Below, in pieces: positions 54,294-62,180 of a DNA stretch of 64,000 nt; the stretch's first letter is position 1, and every line of letters starts with the position of its first letter. The notes under the pieces are model-generated. The model saw only the letters and a program-made list of their open reading frames with translations. It was not told the DNA's origin and did not search any database. Position numbers and translations under genes: made by a program. The DNA comes from Rubrivivax sp. (GTDB lineage Bacteria > Pseudomonadota > Gammaproteobacteria > Burkholderiales > Burkholderiaceae): NCBI GenBank assembly GCA_016790225.1, contig JAEUOZ010000007.1, positions 102,382-166,381 on the forward strand. The letters are read 5' to 3'.

Positions 54294-55180
54294 CGCCCGA
54301 TCTGCTGGAAGCCGGGTCGCAGGCCCGTGCGGCCTACGAACAGCGCAAGGCCACGCAGACCGGCAAGACCGAATCCGGCGGCCGCACGGCCGCCTACGGA
54401 CGTGTGCTCAAGCTGGGCGAGCCGGATTTCGCCCATGGCGTGGCGCTCTACCTGGATGACATCACGGTCAGTTTCGACGGCTTCAAGGCGCTGAACCAGT
54501 TGAGCCTGAGCATCAACGTGGGCGAGCTGCGCTGCATCATCGGGCCTAACGGTGCAGGCAAGACGACGATGATGGACTGCATCACCGGCAAGACACGTCC
54601 GGACAGCGGCAAGGCCTTCTTCGGCTCCACGATCGACCTGCTGCGCCTGACCGAGCCCGAGATCGCGCAGATCGGCATCGGCCGCAAGTTCCAGAAGCCC
54701 ACGGTCTACGAGCCCCTGAGCGTGTTCGAGAACCTCGAGCTGGCCCTCAAGGCGGATCGGCGCGTGCGCGCCTCGCTCTTTCACCGCCTGAGCGGCGCGC
54801 AGCTGGATCGCATCGGCGAAGTGCTCACGCTGATCCACCTGAAGGACGAAGCCCAGCGCGAGGCCGGCTTGCTGAGCCATGGCCAGAAGCAATGGCTGGA
54901 GATCGGCATGCTGCTGATGCAGGACCCCAAGCTGCTGCTGCTGGACGAGCCCGTGGCGGGCATGACGGACGAAGAGACCGAACGCACGGCCGAGCTGTTT
55001 CTCTCGCTCGAAGGCCAGCACTCGCTGGTGGTGGTCGAGCACGACATGAAGTTCGTCGACCAGCTGACCCAGGGCCGCAAGAAGGTCACCGTGCTGCACG
55101 AAGGCTCGGTGCTTGCCGAGGGCCTGCTGTCCGAGGTGCAGAACAACGAGAAGGTCGTCGAGGTCTACCTCGGCCGCTGA
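54290..55180 (+). CDS. urtD: Urea ABC transporter ATP-binding protein
   Basis: A 296-aa ATPase. An N-terminal extension of about 50 residues precedes the ABC domain: Walker A IIGPNGAGKTTMMDCI, signature LLSHGQKQWLEIGMLL, Walker B LLLLDEPVAGMTDEE, switch VVVEHDMKFVDQL. SHGQKQWLEI is characteristic of UrtD. It overlaps urtC by 4 bp; urtE follows after 18 bp. Confidence 0.96.
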   Translation: MTPDLLEAGSQARAAYEQRKATQTGKTESGGRTAAYGRVLKLGEPDFAHGVALYLDDITVSFDGFKALNQLSLSINVGELRCIIGPNGAGKTTMMDCITGKTRPDSGKAFFGSTIDLLRLTEPEIAQIGIGRKFQKPTVYEPLSVFENLELALKADRRVRASLFHRLSGAQLDRIGEVLTLIHLKDEAQREAGLLSHGQKQWLEIGMLLMQDPKLLLLDEPVAGMTDEETERTAELFLSLEGQHSLVVVEHDMKFVDQLTQGRKKVTVLHEGSVLAEGLLSEVQNNEKVVEVYLGR

Positions 55181-55198
55181 GGCCGGACCCTGCTCAAC

Positions 55199-55891
55199 AT
55201 GTTGAACGTCAGCGATCTCAACCAGTATTACGGCGGCAGCCACATCCTGCGCAAGCTGGGCTTCGAGGCGCAGCTGGGCGAAGTGACCGTCGTGCTCGGC
55301 CGCAATGGCGTGGGCAAGACCACGCTGCTGAAGAGCCTGATGGGCGTGGTGCCGGTGAAGACCGGCCGCATCACGCTGGACGGCAAGGACATCACGCGTG
55401 CCGCCTCCTACGACCGTGTGCGCGCCGGCATCGGCTACGTGCCCCAGGGGCGCGAGATCTTCGGCCGTCTGACCGTGGAAGAAAACCTGCGCATGGGCCT
55501 GGCCAGCCGCCCTGGCGGCACGGCCATCCCGGCCGAGCTGTTCGAGCTGTTTCCGGTGCTCAAGCAGATGATCCAGCGGCGCGGCGGCGATCTCTCGGGC
55601 GGTCAGCAGCAGCAGCTGGCCATTGCGCGTGCGCTGGCGGCCGGCCCCAAGCTGCTGCTGCTGGATGAACCCACCGAGGGCATCCAGCCCAGCATCATCA
55701 AGGACATCGGCCGCGTGATCCGCATGCTGGCCGACCGCAAGACCATGGCCATCGTGCTGGTGGAGCAGTACTACGACTTCGCGGCCGAACTGGCGGATCA
55801 GTACCTCGTGATGGAGCGCGGCGAGATCGTGGCGCGGGGCCGTGGCAGCAGCATGGAAGCCGACGGCGTGCGCCAGCGCATGTCGATCTGA
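55199..55891 (+). CDS. urtE: Urea ABC transporter ATP-binding protein
   Basis: A 230-aa ATPase of the LivF type: MLNVSDLNQYYGGSHILRKLGF, Walker A VLGRNGVGKTTLLKSL, YVPQGREIFGRLTVEENLRMGL, signature LSGGQQQQLAIARAL, Walker B LLLLDEPTEGIQPSII and VEQYYDFAAELAD. The YYGGSHILR start is typical of UrtE. It closes the urt operon; a 9-bp tandem repeat follows. Confidence 0.96.
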   Translation: MLNVSDLNQYYGGSHILRKLGFEAQLGEVTVVLGRNGVGKTTLLKSLMGVVPVKTGRITLDGKDITRAASYDRVRAGIGYVPQGREIFGRLTVEENLRMGLASRPGGTAIPAELFELFPVLKQMIQRRGGDLSGGQQQQLAIARALAAGPKLLLLDEPTEGIQPSIIKDIGRVIRMLADRKTMAIVLVEQYYDFAAELADQYLVMERGEIVARGRGSSMEADGVRQRMSI

Positions 55892-55909
55892 GCCGGCGGG
55901 CCGCTGGGC

Positions 55910-55942
55910 GCGGTGAGAGCGGTGAGAGCGGTGAGAGCGGTG
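55910..55942. repeat. Tandem repeat GCGGTGAGA, 3.7 copies
   Basis: Exact copies at 55910, 55919 and 55928, with a partial fourth to 55942, in the 73-bp gap between urtE and the GST gene. No role is evident. Confidence 0.85.
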
Positions 55943-55964
55943 TGCCGCGCAGCTACCATGGCGC

Positions 55965-56633
55965 ATGATCACCGTCCACCACCTTGAGAATTCCCGCTCG
56001 CAGCGCGTGCTGTGGCTGCTGGAAGAGCTGGCGCTGCCCTACGAGGTGAAGCGCTACGAGCGCGACCGCAAGAGCATGCTGGCGCCGCCGCAGCTCAAGA
56101 GCATCCATCCGCTGGGCAAATCGCCGGTGATCGTCGACGACGGTGTGACGGTGGCCGAGACGGGCGCCATCGTCGAGTACCTGGTCGACAAGGCGGGTGG
56201 CGCGCTGCGCCCGGCTTCAGGCACGGCCGAGCTGCTGCGCTACCGCTACTGGCTGCACTTCGCCGAGGGCTCGGCCATGCCGCCGCTGCTGATGAAGCTG
56301 GTCTTCGACCGCATCGCCAGCACGCCCTTGCCGTTTTTCGTCAAGCCGGTGGCCAAGGGCATCTCGGCCAAGGTGCTCAGCAGCTTCGTGATGCCCAACA
56401 TCCAGCAGCAGCTGGACTTCATGGAAGCGGAACTCACAGGCCGCAGCTGGTTCTGCGGCGAGACCTTCACCGCAGCGGACGTGATGATGAGCTTCCCGCT
56501 GGAGGCCGCGGCGCAGCGGGCCGGTCTGGACGCCAGCCGGCCGCAGCTGCACGGGCTGTTGCGCCGCATGCATGCGCGGCCGGCCTGGCGCACGGCGCTG
56601 CAGCGGGGCGGGCCCTACAGCTTTGCGGAGTGA
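55965..56633 (+). CDS. Glutathione S-transferase family protein
   Basis: A 222-aa GST. The thioredoxin-like N-terminal domain (MITVHHLENSRSQRVLWLLEELALPYEVKRYER) has Ser-Arg-Ser near residue 10 where the catalytic Ser/Tyr lies, HPLGKSPVIVDDG, and the glutathione-binding VAETGAIVEYLVDK. The helical C-terminal domain contains GETFTAADVMMSFPLE. It could conjugate or reduce electrophiles; the substrate is unknown. It is probably not part of the urea operon. Confidence 0.9.
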   Translation: MITVHHLENSRSQRVLWLLEELALPYEVKRYERDRKSMLAPPQLKSIHPLGKSPVIVDDGVTVAETGAIVEYLVDKAGGALRPASGTAELLRYRYWLHFAEGSAMPPLLMKLVFDRIASTPLPFFVKPVAKGISAKVLSSFVMPNIQQQLDFMEAELTGRSWFCGETFTAADVMMSFPLEAAAQRAGLDASRPQLHGLLRRMHARPAWRTALQRGGPYSFAE

Positions 56634-56669
56634 CGCGTTTCCCCGGCGGGCCTTAGGAGGGGACTGTTT

Positions 56670-57860
56670 CTAGATGACGTTGGCTTCCAGCAGCGGCTCG
56701 CCGCGCAGCAGCCGCTCAGGCTCCAGTGCCTGCAGCAGCGGATCGCTCCAGGCGCCCTGCGCGATGCGCTGCGCCAGGTGCCGGCCCACCGCAGGCGATT
56801 GCTGGATGCCGTGGCCCGAGAAGCCGCAGGCCAGGTAGAGGCCGTCCAGCCCTGGCCAAGGCCCCAGCAGGGCGTTGTGGTCCACGGTGTTCATCTCGTA
56901 GTAGCCGGCCCAGGCCTGGCGCAGGCGCAAGGCTTCGAAGGCCGGCACGCGGTGGGCCAGCGCCGGCCAGAGGACTTCCTCGAACAAGCCATGGTCGATG
57001 GCCTCCAGCGGGGGTTCGTCCGGGTCCTCGCCACGCGGCGGGCCGCCACACAGGTAGCGCTGCGTGCGGCCATCGGCAGACGGTGTGCCCTCGGGTCGGA
57101 ACCACAGTCCGCTGGGGTCGATCAGCAGCGGGCCATCGCTCATCACGGGCGCGGCGTCGAAGACGAAGACATCGCGCTTGCGGGGGCGGATCGGCAGCTC
57201 GATGCCCAGCGGGCGCAGCAGCTCGGCCGACCATCCGCCGGCGGCCAGCACCACGGCCTCGGCGGCGATCTCTCGCCCATCGGCCAGCCGCAGGCCGCGC
57301 GCGCGACCGGCGGCGACGATCGGCGACCGCACCTCGGCCTTCAGCAGCGTGACGCCGGCGGCCTGGGCCGCGCGGCGAAAAGCCTGCAGCAGGCTCCAGG
57401 CATCGAACCAGCCCTCTTCGGCCAGACCCAGGGCACCCAGCGCCAGATCGTCCGTGTGCAGGGCGGGGTAGCGCCGGGCCAGGGCCGAAGGCGCCAGCAG
57501 TGCCACCTGCGCGCCGTGCGCGGCCTGAAGCGCCTGGTTGGCGCGCAGCCCGTCGGCACCCGCTGAGGTACAAAGGTAGAGGTAGGCGCGCTCCACGAGG
57601 CCGATGTCCGGGCTGCCGTCCGGCCAGCCCAGCCAGCGCCCCAGTTCCGCCAGCATGGCAAAGCTCTGCCGGGACAGGCGGATGTTGACCGGCTGCGAGA
57701 ACTGCACGCGGATGGAGCTGGCTGACAGCGCGCTGGAAGCGCGGGCATAAGCCGGATCGCGCTCGACCACGGTCACCTGGGCGCCGTGCTCCCGGGCCAG
57801 GAAGCAGGCGGTGGAAAGCCCGATCACGCCGCCGCCGATGATCCCTACACTGAGCGCCAT
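56670..57860 (-). CDS. FAD-dependent oxidoreductase (DadA/glycine oxidase type)
   Basis: A 396-aa flavoprotein. The N-terminal dinucleotide-binding motif is VGIIGGGVIGLSTACFLAREHGAQVTVVERD; a mid-part VLAAGGWSAELL and the C-terminal LYLACGFSGHGIQQSPAVGRHLAQRI complete the DAO fold. The family oxidises D-amino acids, sarcosine or related amines. Its start codon overlaps head-to-head with that of the cyclodeaminase gene, so the two are probably one pathway in which the oxidase makes an imino acid that the reductase uses. The substrate is not known. Confidence 0.9.
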   Translation of the reverse strand: MALSVGIIGGGVIGLSTACFLAREHGAQVTVVERDPAYARASSALSASSIRVQFSQPVNIRLSRQSFAMLAELGRWLGWPDGSPDIGLVERAYLYLCTSAGADGLRANQALQAAHGAQVALLAPSALARRYPALHTDDLALGALGLAEEGWFDAWSLLQAFRRAAQAAGVTLLKAEVRSPIVAAGRARGLRLADGREIAAEAVVLAAGGWSAELLRPLGIELPIRPRKRDVFVFDAAPVMSDGPLLIDPSGLWFRPEGTPSADGRTQRYLCGGPPRGEDPDEPPLEAIDHGLFEEVLWPALAHRVPAFEALRLRQAWAGYYEMNTVDHNALLGPWPGLDGLYLACGFSGHGIQQSPAVGRHLAQRIAQGAWSDPLLQALEPERLLRGEPLLEANVI

Positions 57861-58821
57861 GATCCGAGTCTATGCGGCCGACGAGGTGCATGCCGCCTTG
57901 CCCTGGCTGCCCCTGATGGCCGCCTTGTCGGCGGCCTTCGCGGCGGGTGCCGAGGTGCCGCTGCGCCATGCCCATGCGCTGGATGCCCAGGACACGCTGC
58001 TCCTGATGCCCGCCTGGAACGCGCAGGTGCTGGGTACCAAGATCGTCACGGTGATGCCGGGCAACGCCGCACGCGGCGAAGGCACGGTGCAGGCGGTGTA
58101 CCTGCTGCAGGATCGCCGCAGCGGCGAGACGCTGGCGCTCATGGACGGTGAGGCGCTGACGCTGCGCCGCACGGCAGCCGCTTCGGCCCTGGCGGCGCGA
58201 TACCTGGCCCGCGCCGATGCCTCGCGGCTGCTGGTCGTGGGCACCGGCCGTCTGGCTGAGTGGCTGGCGCGTGCGCACGCCGCGGCGCGGCCCGGGCTGC
58301 GGCAGTTGCGCGTGTGGGGGCGCCGGCCGCAGGCGGTGGACGCACTGGTGCAGCGTCTGGGCCGGTGCGAAGAACTGGCGCGGGTGCAGATTCAACCCGC
58401 GCACGATCTGCGCACGGCGCTGGCCGACTGCGACATCGTCAGCTGCGCCACCACCGCCACGGAGCCGCTGCTGCCGGGCGACGCCTTGTGCCCCGGCACG
58501 CATCTGGATCTGGTGGGCAGCTTCAAGCCCTCGATGCGCGAGGCCGACGACGAGGCCGTGCGCCGCGCGCTGGTCGTCGTCGATACCTACGCCGGTGCCT
58601 TGGAGGAAGCCGGCGAACTGGTGGGCGCCTTGCAGCGCGGCGTGATCGGGCGCGGGCACATCACGGCCGATCTGGCCGAGCTGGCCCGCGGCGAACGCCC
58701 GGGCCGCACGCATCCCGAGCAGCTGACCTTGTTCAAGTCCGTCGGCACGGCGCTGGAGGATCTGGCTGCTGCGCAAGCCGTCTGGTCGGCCGGGCCAACG
58801 CTGGGCAACACAGCGCCATGA
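57859..58821 (+). CDS. Ornithine cyclodeaminase / ketimine reductase family protein
   Basis: A 320-aa mu-crystallin-type enzyme. Blocks seen: DTLLLMPAWNAQVLGTKIVTVMPGN, MDGEALTLRRTAAASALAARYLARADA (substrate-binding Arg), a nucleotide-binding VVGTGRLAEWLARAHA, VSCATTATEPLL, HLDLVGSFKPSMREADD and LFKSVGTALEDLAAA. Members reduce cyclic imines such as pyrroline-2-carboxylate or deaminate ornithine. The neighbour is a divergent amino acid oxidase. The start MIRVYAADEV at 57859 fits the family, though the frame is open to 57811. Confidence 0.88.
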   Translation: MIRVYAADEVHAALPWLPLMAALSAAFAAGAEVPLRHAHALDAQDTLLLMPAWNAQVLGTKIVTVMPGNAARGEGTVQAVYLLQDRRSGETLALMDGEALTLRRTAAASALAARYLARADASRLLVVGTGRLAEWLARAHAAARPGLRQLRVWGRRPQAVDALVQRLGRCEELARVQIQPAHDLRTALADCDIVSCATTATEPLLPGDALCPGTHLDLVGSFKPSMREADDEAVRRALVVVDTYAGALEEAGELVGALQRGVIGRGHITADLAELARGERPGRTHPEQLTLFKSVGTALEDLAAAQAVWSAGPTLGNTAP

Positions 58822-58842
58822 AAGAGGGGGCCGAAGCCCCCC
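58821..58842 (-). terminator. Terminator of the PEP-CTERM gene with a UUCG tetraloop
   Basis: On the minus strand GGGGGC-TTCG-GCCCCC (58841-58826) is followed by TCTTT. A second GC hairpin (CGGGGC-N4-GCCCCG, 58856-58871) lies nearer the gene. The site is between convergent genes and could act both ways; the short T run makes it weaker than the one at 19403. Confidence 0.6.
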
Positions 58843-58878
58843 GGTGTGTGCGAGTCGGGGCGCCGGCCCCGTGAAAAC

Positions 58879-59940
58879 TCAGCCCTGGCTGGCCTTGCGG
58901 CGGCGGCTGATGACGATCATCAGGCCCAGGCCCGCCAGCGCCAGTGCGTAGGCCTTCGGTTCCGGAACAGCCGTGACCTGCACCGTCAATTGCAGGTTGC
59001 CCAGGCTGGCGACCTTGCCCGCACCGGCCTCGGCCGCGGCGTCGCCGTAGCCGATGTTGAAGACGGCCATGTGCGTGCCGTAAGGGCCGTTGAAGCCGAC
59101 CGTTCCGACCTCGCTGCTGCCGCCGGCGACGGAGGCAAAGCTGCTGCCGACGCTGAAGACGCTGCAGGCGCCGCTGGCACAGGTGGCTGCGCCAAAATCG
59201 GCCGCAAACACGCTGGCGGCGTTGAACAGGTTGAAGTTGCCGTTGGCACTCAGGCCGTTGACGATGCCCAGATCCAGCAGGTAGCTGCTGGTGCCGGGTG
59301 CGGCGCCGCCGATGCTGGCGCTGGCGTGCGGCAGCGAGCTGTAGTTGTAGGTGATGGTTGCCACCGGTGCGGCGCCGGTCACCGTGGCGACGGCCGTCCC
59401 GCCGCCGATCGTCTTGTTGACGCGCAGCTCCTGCGTGGCCATGCCGGCAACCGTGCCCGCGCCGATGAAGCCGGCCAGCTCGGTCGGGTCGGTGACCGTC
59501 GCGTTGCCGGTGTTGTAGCTGCCGGAATTCAGGATCGGGCTGTTGGTGCCGATCACCGGCGCATTGCGGGAGACCAGCGCCGCAATGACCGGGGTGCTGG
59601 TGCCCGTCGAGGTGGCGGTCGTGCCGGGCAGCGCCAGGGTCGTGCGCATCTCGGCGGCGTTGAGAGTCTGCGTTGCACCGTTGGTGGAGGTGCTCATCGT
59701 GATCTGCGTGCCCGAGACCACGGAAGCAAAGGACAGCCCGGTGAGCACGCCGCCGCCGTTGTACTGGTTCAGGGTGAATCCGCTGCTGGTTGAGGTCCAG
59801 GCGCCCGGCACGATGCCTGCGGCGTTGTCAGTCGCGGCAGGCGGCGTCATGCCGCCGGTGGAGGTGGTCGCCGCATGGGCGGAGCCGATGGTCAGCACGG
59901 TAGCCGTCAGGGCAGCAAGGCGCAGGCTGGATGAACTCAT
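58879..59940 (-). CDS. PEP-CTERM sorting-domain protein
   Basis: A 353-aa secreted protein: signal peptide (MSSSSLRLAALTATVLTIGS, cleaved after AHA), a body of about 300 residues that is unusually rich in Thr, Ser, Gly, Ala and Asn with one Cys pair (CASGAC), and the end VPEPKAYALALAGLGLMIV then SRRRK. The composition suits a secreted, possibly O-glycosylated surface protein. It lies 21 kb from the exosortase gene among unrelated genes. A CCCC/GGGG palindrome is found about 70 bp upstream. The body fold is not recognised. Confidence 0.88.
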   Translation of the reverse strand: MSSSSLRLAALTATVLTIGSAHAATTSTGGMTPPAATDNAAGIVPGAWTSTSSGFTLNQYNGGGVLTGLSFASVVSGTQITMSTSTNGATQTLNAAEMRTTLALPGTTATSTGTSTPVIAALVSRNAPVIGTNSPILNSGSYNTGNATVTDPTELAGFIGAGTVAGMATQELRVNKTIGGGTAVATVTGAAPVATITYNYSSLPHASASIGGAAPGTSSYLLDLGIVNGLSANGNFNLFNAASVFAADFGAATCASGACSVFSVGSSFASVAGGSSEVGTVGFNGPYGTHMAVFNIGYGDAAAEAGAGKVASLGNLQLTVQVTAVPEPKAYALALAGLGLMIVISRRRKASQG

Positions 59941-60009
59941 TCGTTATTCTTCCGAAAGGACAGGGATGCGGGACTGTCGCTCGGCACGGCACCGAAAGGT
60001 GGCTGCGGC

Positions 60010-60030
60010 TCCCCCTCGGCTGCGGGGGGC
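60010..60030 (-). promoter_or_regulatory. GC palindrome upstream of the fourth PEP-CTERM gene
   Basis: TCCCCCTCGGCTGCGGGGGG (60010-60029) is the weakest member of the CCCC/GGGG family, without the GATTC core. It sits 70-90 bp before the PEP-CTERM start in the gap after ureD. Confidence 0.35.
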
Positions 60031-60047
60031 GTGCGGGGTTTCCTGGG

Positions 60048-60881
60048 TCAGGTCGCCCACAGGCGCAGCGGCCCGCCTGCCTGGTGCCAGACCACTTGCC
60101 GCCACGCGGCGCGCACCTCCTTCAGCAGCGCCATCACCGGCTCCACACGGTGGGCCAGTACGCGAAGCACCAGCAGCTGCGGCTGCGGCGACGTAACGCC
60201 GCAGTTGAGCATCAGCGGGCTGCTGGAGCAGGCCTCTCGTGCGGCCTCCAGCGCACCATCGCGCTCGCGGTCCGTCCAGGCGCTGCCTGTGGCCAGCCAG
60301 GCCATGCCCAGCACCCGGTGCCCGGCCAGGCCCAGCGGGCTGTCCAGCAGCAGCGCATCTTCGGCGTCGATGACGCCGCGTTCCAGCCACAGGCCGGGCC
60401 AGGCGCTGTGCTGCACGAAGCGCCCGTGGGCGAAGGGCCGGCCGGCGGCCGGCAGGCCCAGGGCCAGCACATCCCAGCCCATCGCCTGTGCACCTGGTGC
60501 CAGATCCAGCTGCAGGTGGTTTTCGGCCAGACAGCCGTCGTAGGCGATGTTCTCCAGCGGCAGCCACTCGCAACGCGCGCCTTCGGCCAGCGTCAGCTGC
60601 ACCCGCTGCACGGCCGTCTCGCCTTCGCTGCGGTAGAAGCGCGTGGCGCCGGGTGTGGTCAGCACCGCATGCGCGCCCGGTTCGAAGCTGGCCTGGATCT
60701 CCAGCACATCCCCGGCGGCGACGCCGCCCGGCGGATGCACCAGCACATGGTGGCAGATGCCCGGGCCCTCGGGGTAGAGCCGCTGCAGCACGCGCAGCGG
60801 GCCTTCGTGCCGATCCAGCGCGATGGTGCGCCCGTGGCCGTCGCGCGAGTAGTGCAGCTGCAGCCGCCCGAGCCAGCTCAC
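60048..60881 (-). CDS. ureD: Urease accessory protein UreD
   Basis: A 277-aa scaffold protein for urease activation. The family start WLGRLQLHYSRDGHGRTIALDRHEGPLRVLQRLYPEG is followed by CHHVLVHPPGGVAAGDVLEI, AVLTTPGATRFYRSEGE and LPLENIAYDGCLAENHLQLDL. The GTG start at 60881 overlaps the deaminase stop (GTGA). It is about 14.5 kb from ureA, with the urt genes between, so the urease genes are split into two operons. Confidence 0.95.
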   Translation of the reverse strand: MSWLGRLQLHYSRDGHGRTIALDRHEGPLRVLQRLYPEGPGICHHVLVHPPGGVAAGDVLEIQASFEPGAHAVLTTPGATRFYRSEGETAVQRVQLTLAEGARCEWLPLENIAYDGCLAENHLQLDLAPGAQAMGWDVLALGLPAAGRPFAHGRFVQHSAWPGLWLERGVIDAEDALLLDSPLGLAGHRVLGMAWLATGSAWTDRERDGALEAAREACSSSPLMLNCGVTSPQPQLLVLRVLAHRVEPVMALLKEVRAAWRQVVWHQAGGPLRLWAT

Positions 60882-61369
60882 CGCGTCTGCCAGAAGCCGC
60901 GGTGCAGCGCCGCGATCTCGTCTTCCACTTCGGGCACGGGGCCGATGACCTGAAGGGCCTTCTGGCCGCGCGCAAAGACCTCGCGGCAGGGCAGATCCAG
61001 CGTGGGGTTCTCCGGATGACGGCCGGTCAGCTGCAGCAGCTGCGATTCGCTCATGCCGAACACCAGGCGGCCGATGTGCGCCCAGTACTGCGTGCCGGCG
61101 CACATGGCGCAGGGTTCAACCGTGGTGACCAGCGTGCATTGCCACAGCAGTTCGGCCGGGTAACGCGCCGCGGCCTCGCGCGCGAGCGTCGATTCCGCGT
61201 GATTGACGCTGTCGATGTTGCGCTGGCTCATCCAGACCGTCTCGCCGTCCGGCGCCACCAGCAGGGCGCCGAAAGGGTGGTGGCCCGATCGCATCGCCTC
61301 GCGGGCCAGTTCGTTGGCCGCCCGCAGGTGCCGCACGGCCCGATCCACGCTCCAGCGGGGCAGTTCCAC
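60878..61369 (-). CDS. Nucleoside/guanine deaminase-like cytidine deaminase fold protein
   Basis: A 163-aa zinc deaminase. The metal-binding motif NHAESTLAREA carries the catalytic Glu; the second ligand pair is TVEPCAMCAG; HHPFGALLVAPDGETVW is the typical N-terminal block. The GTG start at 61369 was chosen to follow the permease stop. Its place between a nitrate/taurine-type ABC transporter and ureD suggests deamination of guanine, adenine or a related base for nitrogen use. Base specificity is not readable. Confidence 0.86.
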   Translation of the reverse strand: MELPRWSVDRAVRHLRAANELAREAMRSGHHPFGALLVAPDGETVWMSQRNIDSVNHAESTLAREAAARYPAELLWQCTLVTTVEPCAMCAGTQYWAHIGRLVFGMSESQLLQLTGRHPENPTLDLPCREVFARGQKALQVIGPVPEVEDEIAALHRGFWQTR

Positions 61370-61388
61370 TCTGCGATCCCAGGGCTGA

Positions 61389-62159
61389 TCAGGCGGCCTG
61401 CGAGCCACGGTGGGCCCAGCCGGTGGTGCGCCGCTCGATCCAGCTGAAAAGCTCGTACATCGCCATGGCCATCGCACCGATGGTCACCAGCCCGGCAAAG
61501 GCCAGCGACATGCGTTGCTGCGAGCCGGCGGTCTGCATCAGGTAGCCGATGCCGGAGTCGCCCGCCGTCATCTCCGCCAGCACCGTGCCCACGAAGGCCA
61601 GGGTGATGGCCACTTTCAGCGAGCCGTAGAAGTAGGGCATCGATCGCGGCAGGCCGACCTTGGTGAGCACGTCCCAGCGGCGTGCGCCCAGCACGCGCAG
61701 CACGTCTTCCAGCTCAGGCTCCAGCGTCGCCAGACCGGTGGCGATGTTCACCGTGATCGGAAAGAACGAGATCAGGAAGGCGGTAAGGACGCCGGGGCCC
61801 AGGCCGATGCCGAACCAGACCACGAGGATGGGCACGACGGCCGCCTTGGGCACGGCATTGAAGGCCACCATCAGCGGATACAGCGCGGTGTAGGCCAGGC
61901 GCGAGCTGCCGATCAGGAAGCCCAGCAGCACGCCCACCACGATGGACAGCGCAAAGCCCAGCATCGTGACCCAGAAAGTCTTCCAGGCTGCCTCCAGCAG
62001 TGGGCCCTTGAACTCGACGAACTGCTGCGCGATCTGCCACGGGCTGGGGAAGATGAATTCCGGGATCGAGAAGCCGGTGACGACGAGCTGCCACAGCAGC
62101 AGCACCGCAGCCAGCACGATCAGCGGCGACCAGCGCTCGACGTTCTTGGTGATCTTCAT
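61389..62159 (-). CDS. ABC transporter permease (SsuC/TauC type)
   Basis: A 256-aa inner membrane permease with about six helices. The family loop EDVLRVLGARRWDVLTKVGLPRSMPYFYGSLKVA (EAA motif) is clear, and PSPWQIAQQFVEFKGPL precedes it. It lies 21 bp after the ATPase gene. This family carries nitrate, taurine, sulfonates or pyrimidine precursors; purine-like substrates are suggested by the deaminase next door. Confidence 0.92.
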   Translation of the reverse strand: MKITKNVERWSPLIVLAAVLLLWQLVVTGFSIPEFIFPSPWQIAQQFVEFKGPLLEAAWKTFWVTMLGFALSIVVGVLLGFLIGSSRLAYTALYPLMVAFNAVPKAAVVPILVVWFGIGLGPGVLTAFLISFFPITVNIATGLATLEPELEDVLRVLGARRWDVLTKVGLPRSMPYFYGSLKVAITLAFVGTVLAEMTAGDSGIGYLMQTAGSQQRMSLAFAGLVTIGAMAMAMYELFSWIERRTTGWAHRGSQAA

Positions 62160-62180
62160 GGTGTCGGCTGATCCGGTGGG

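Noticed and set aside
56716..58776. 686-codon minus-strand frame over the oxidase and cyclodeaminase genes
   Set aside because: It crosses two genes with full domain motifs in other frames; the composition is shadow-like.
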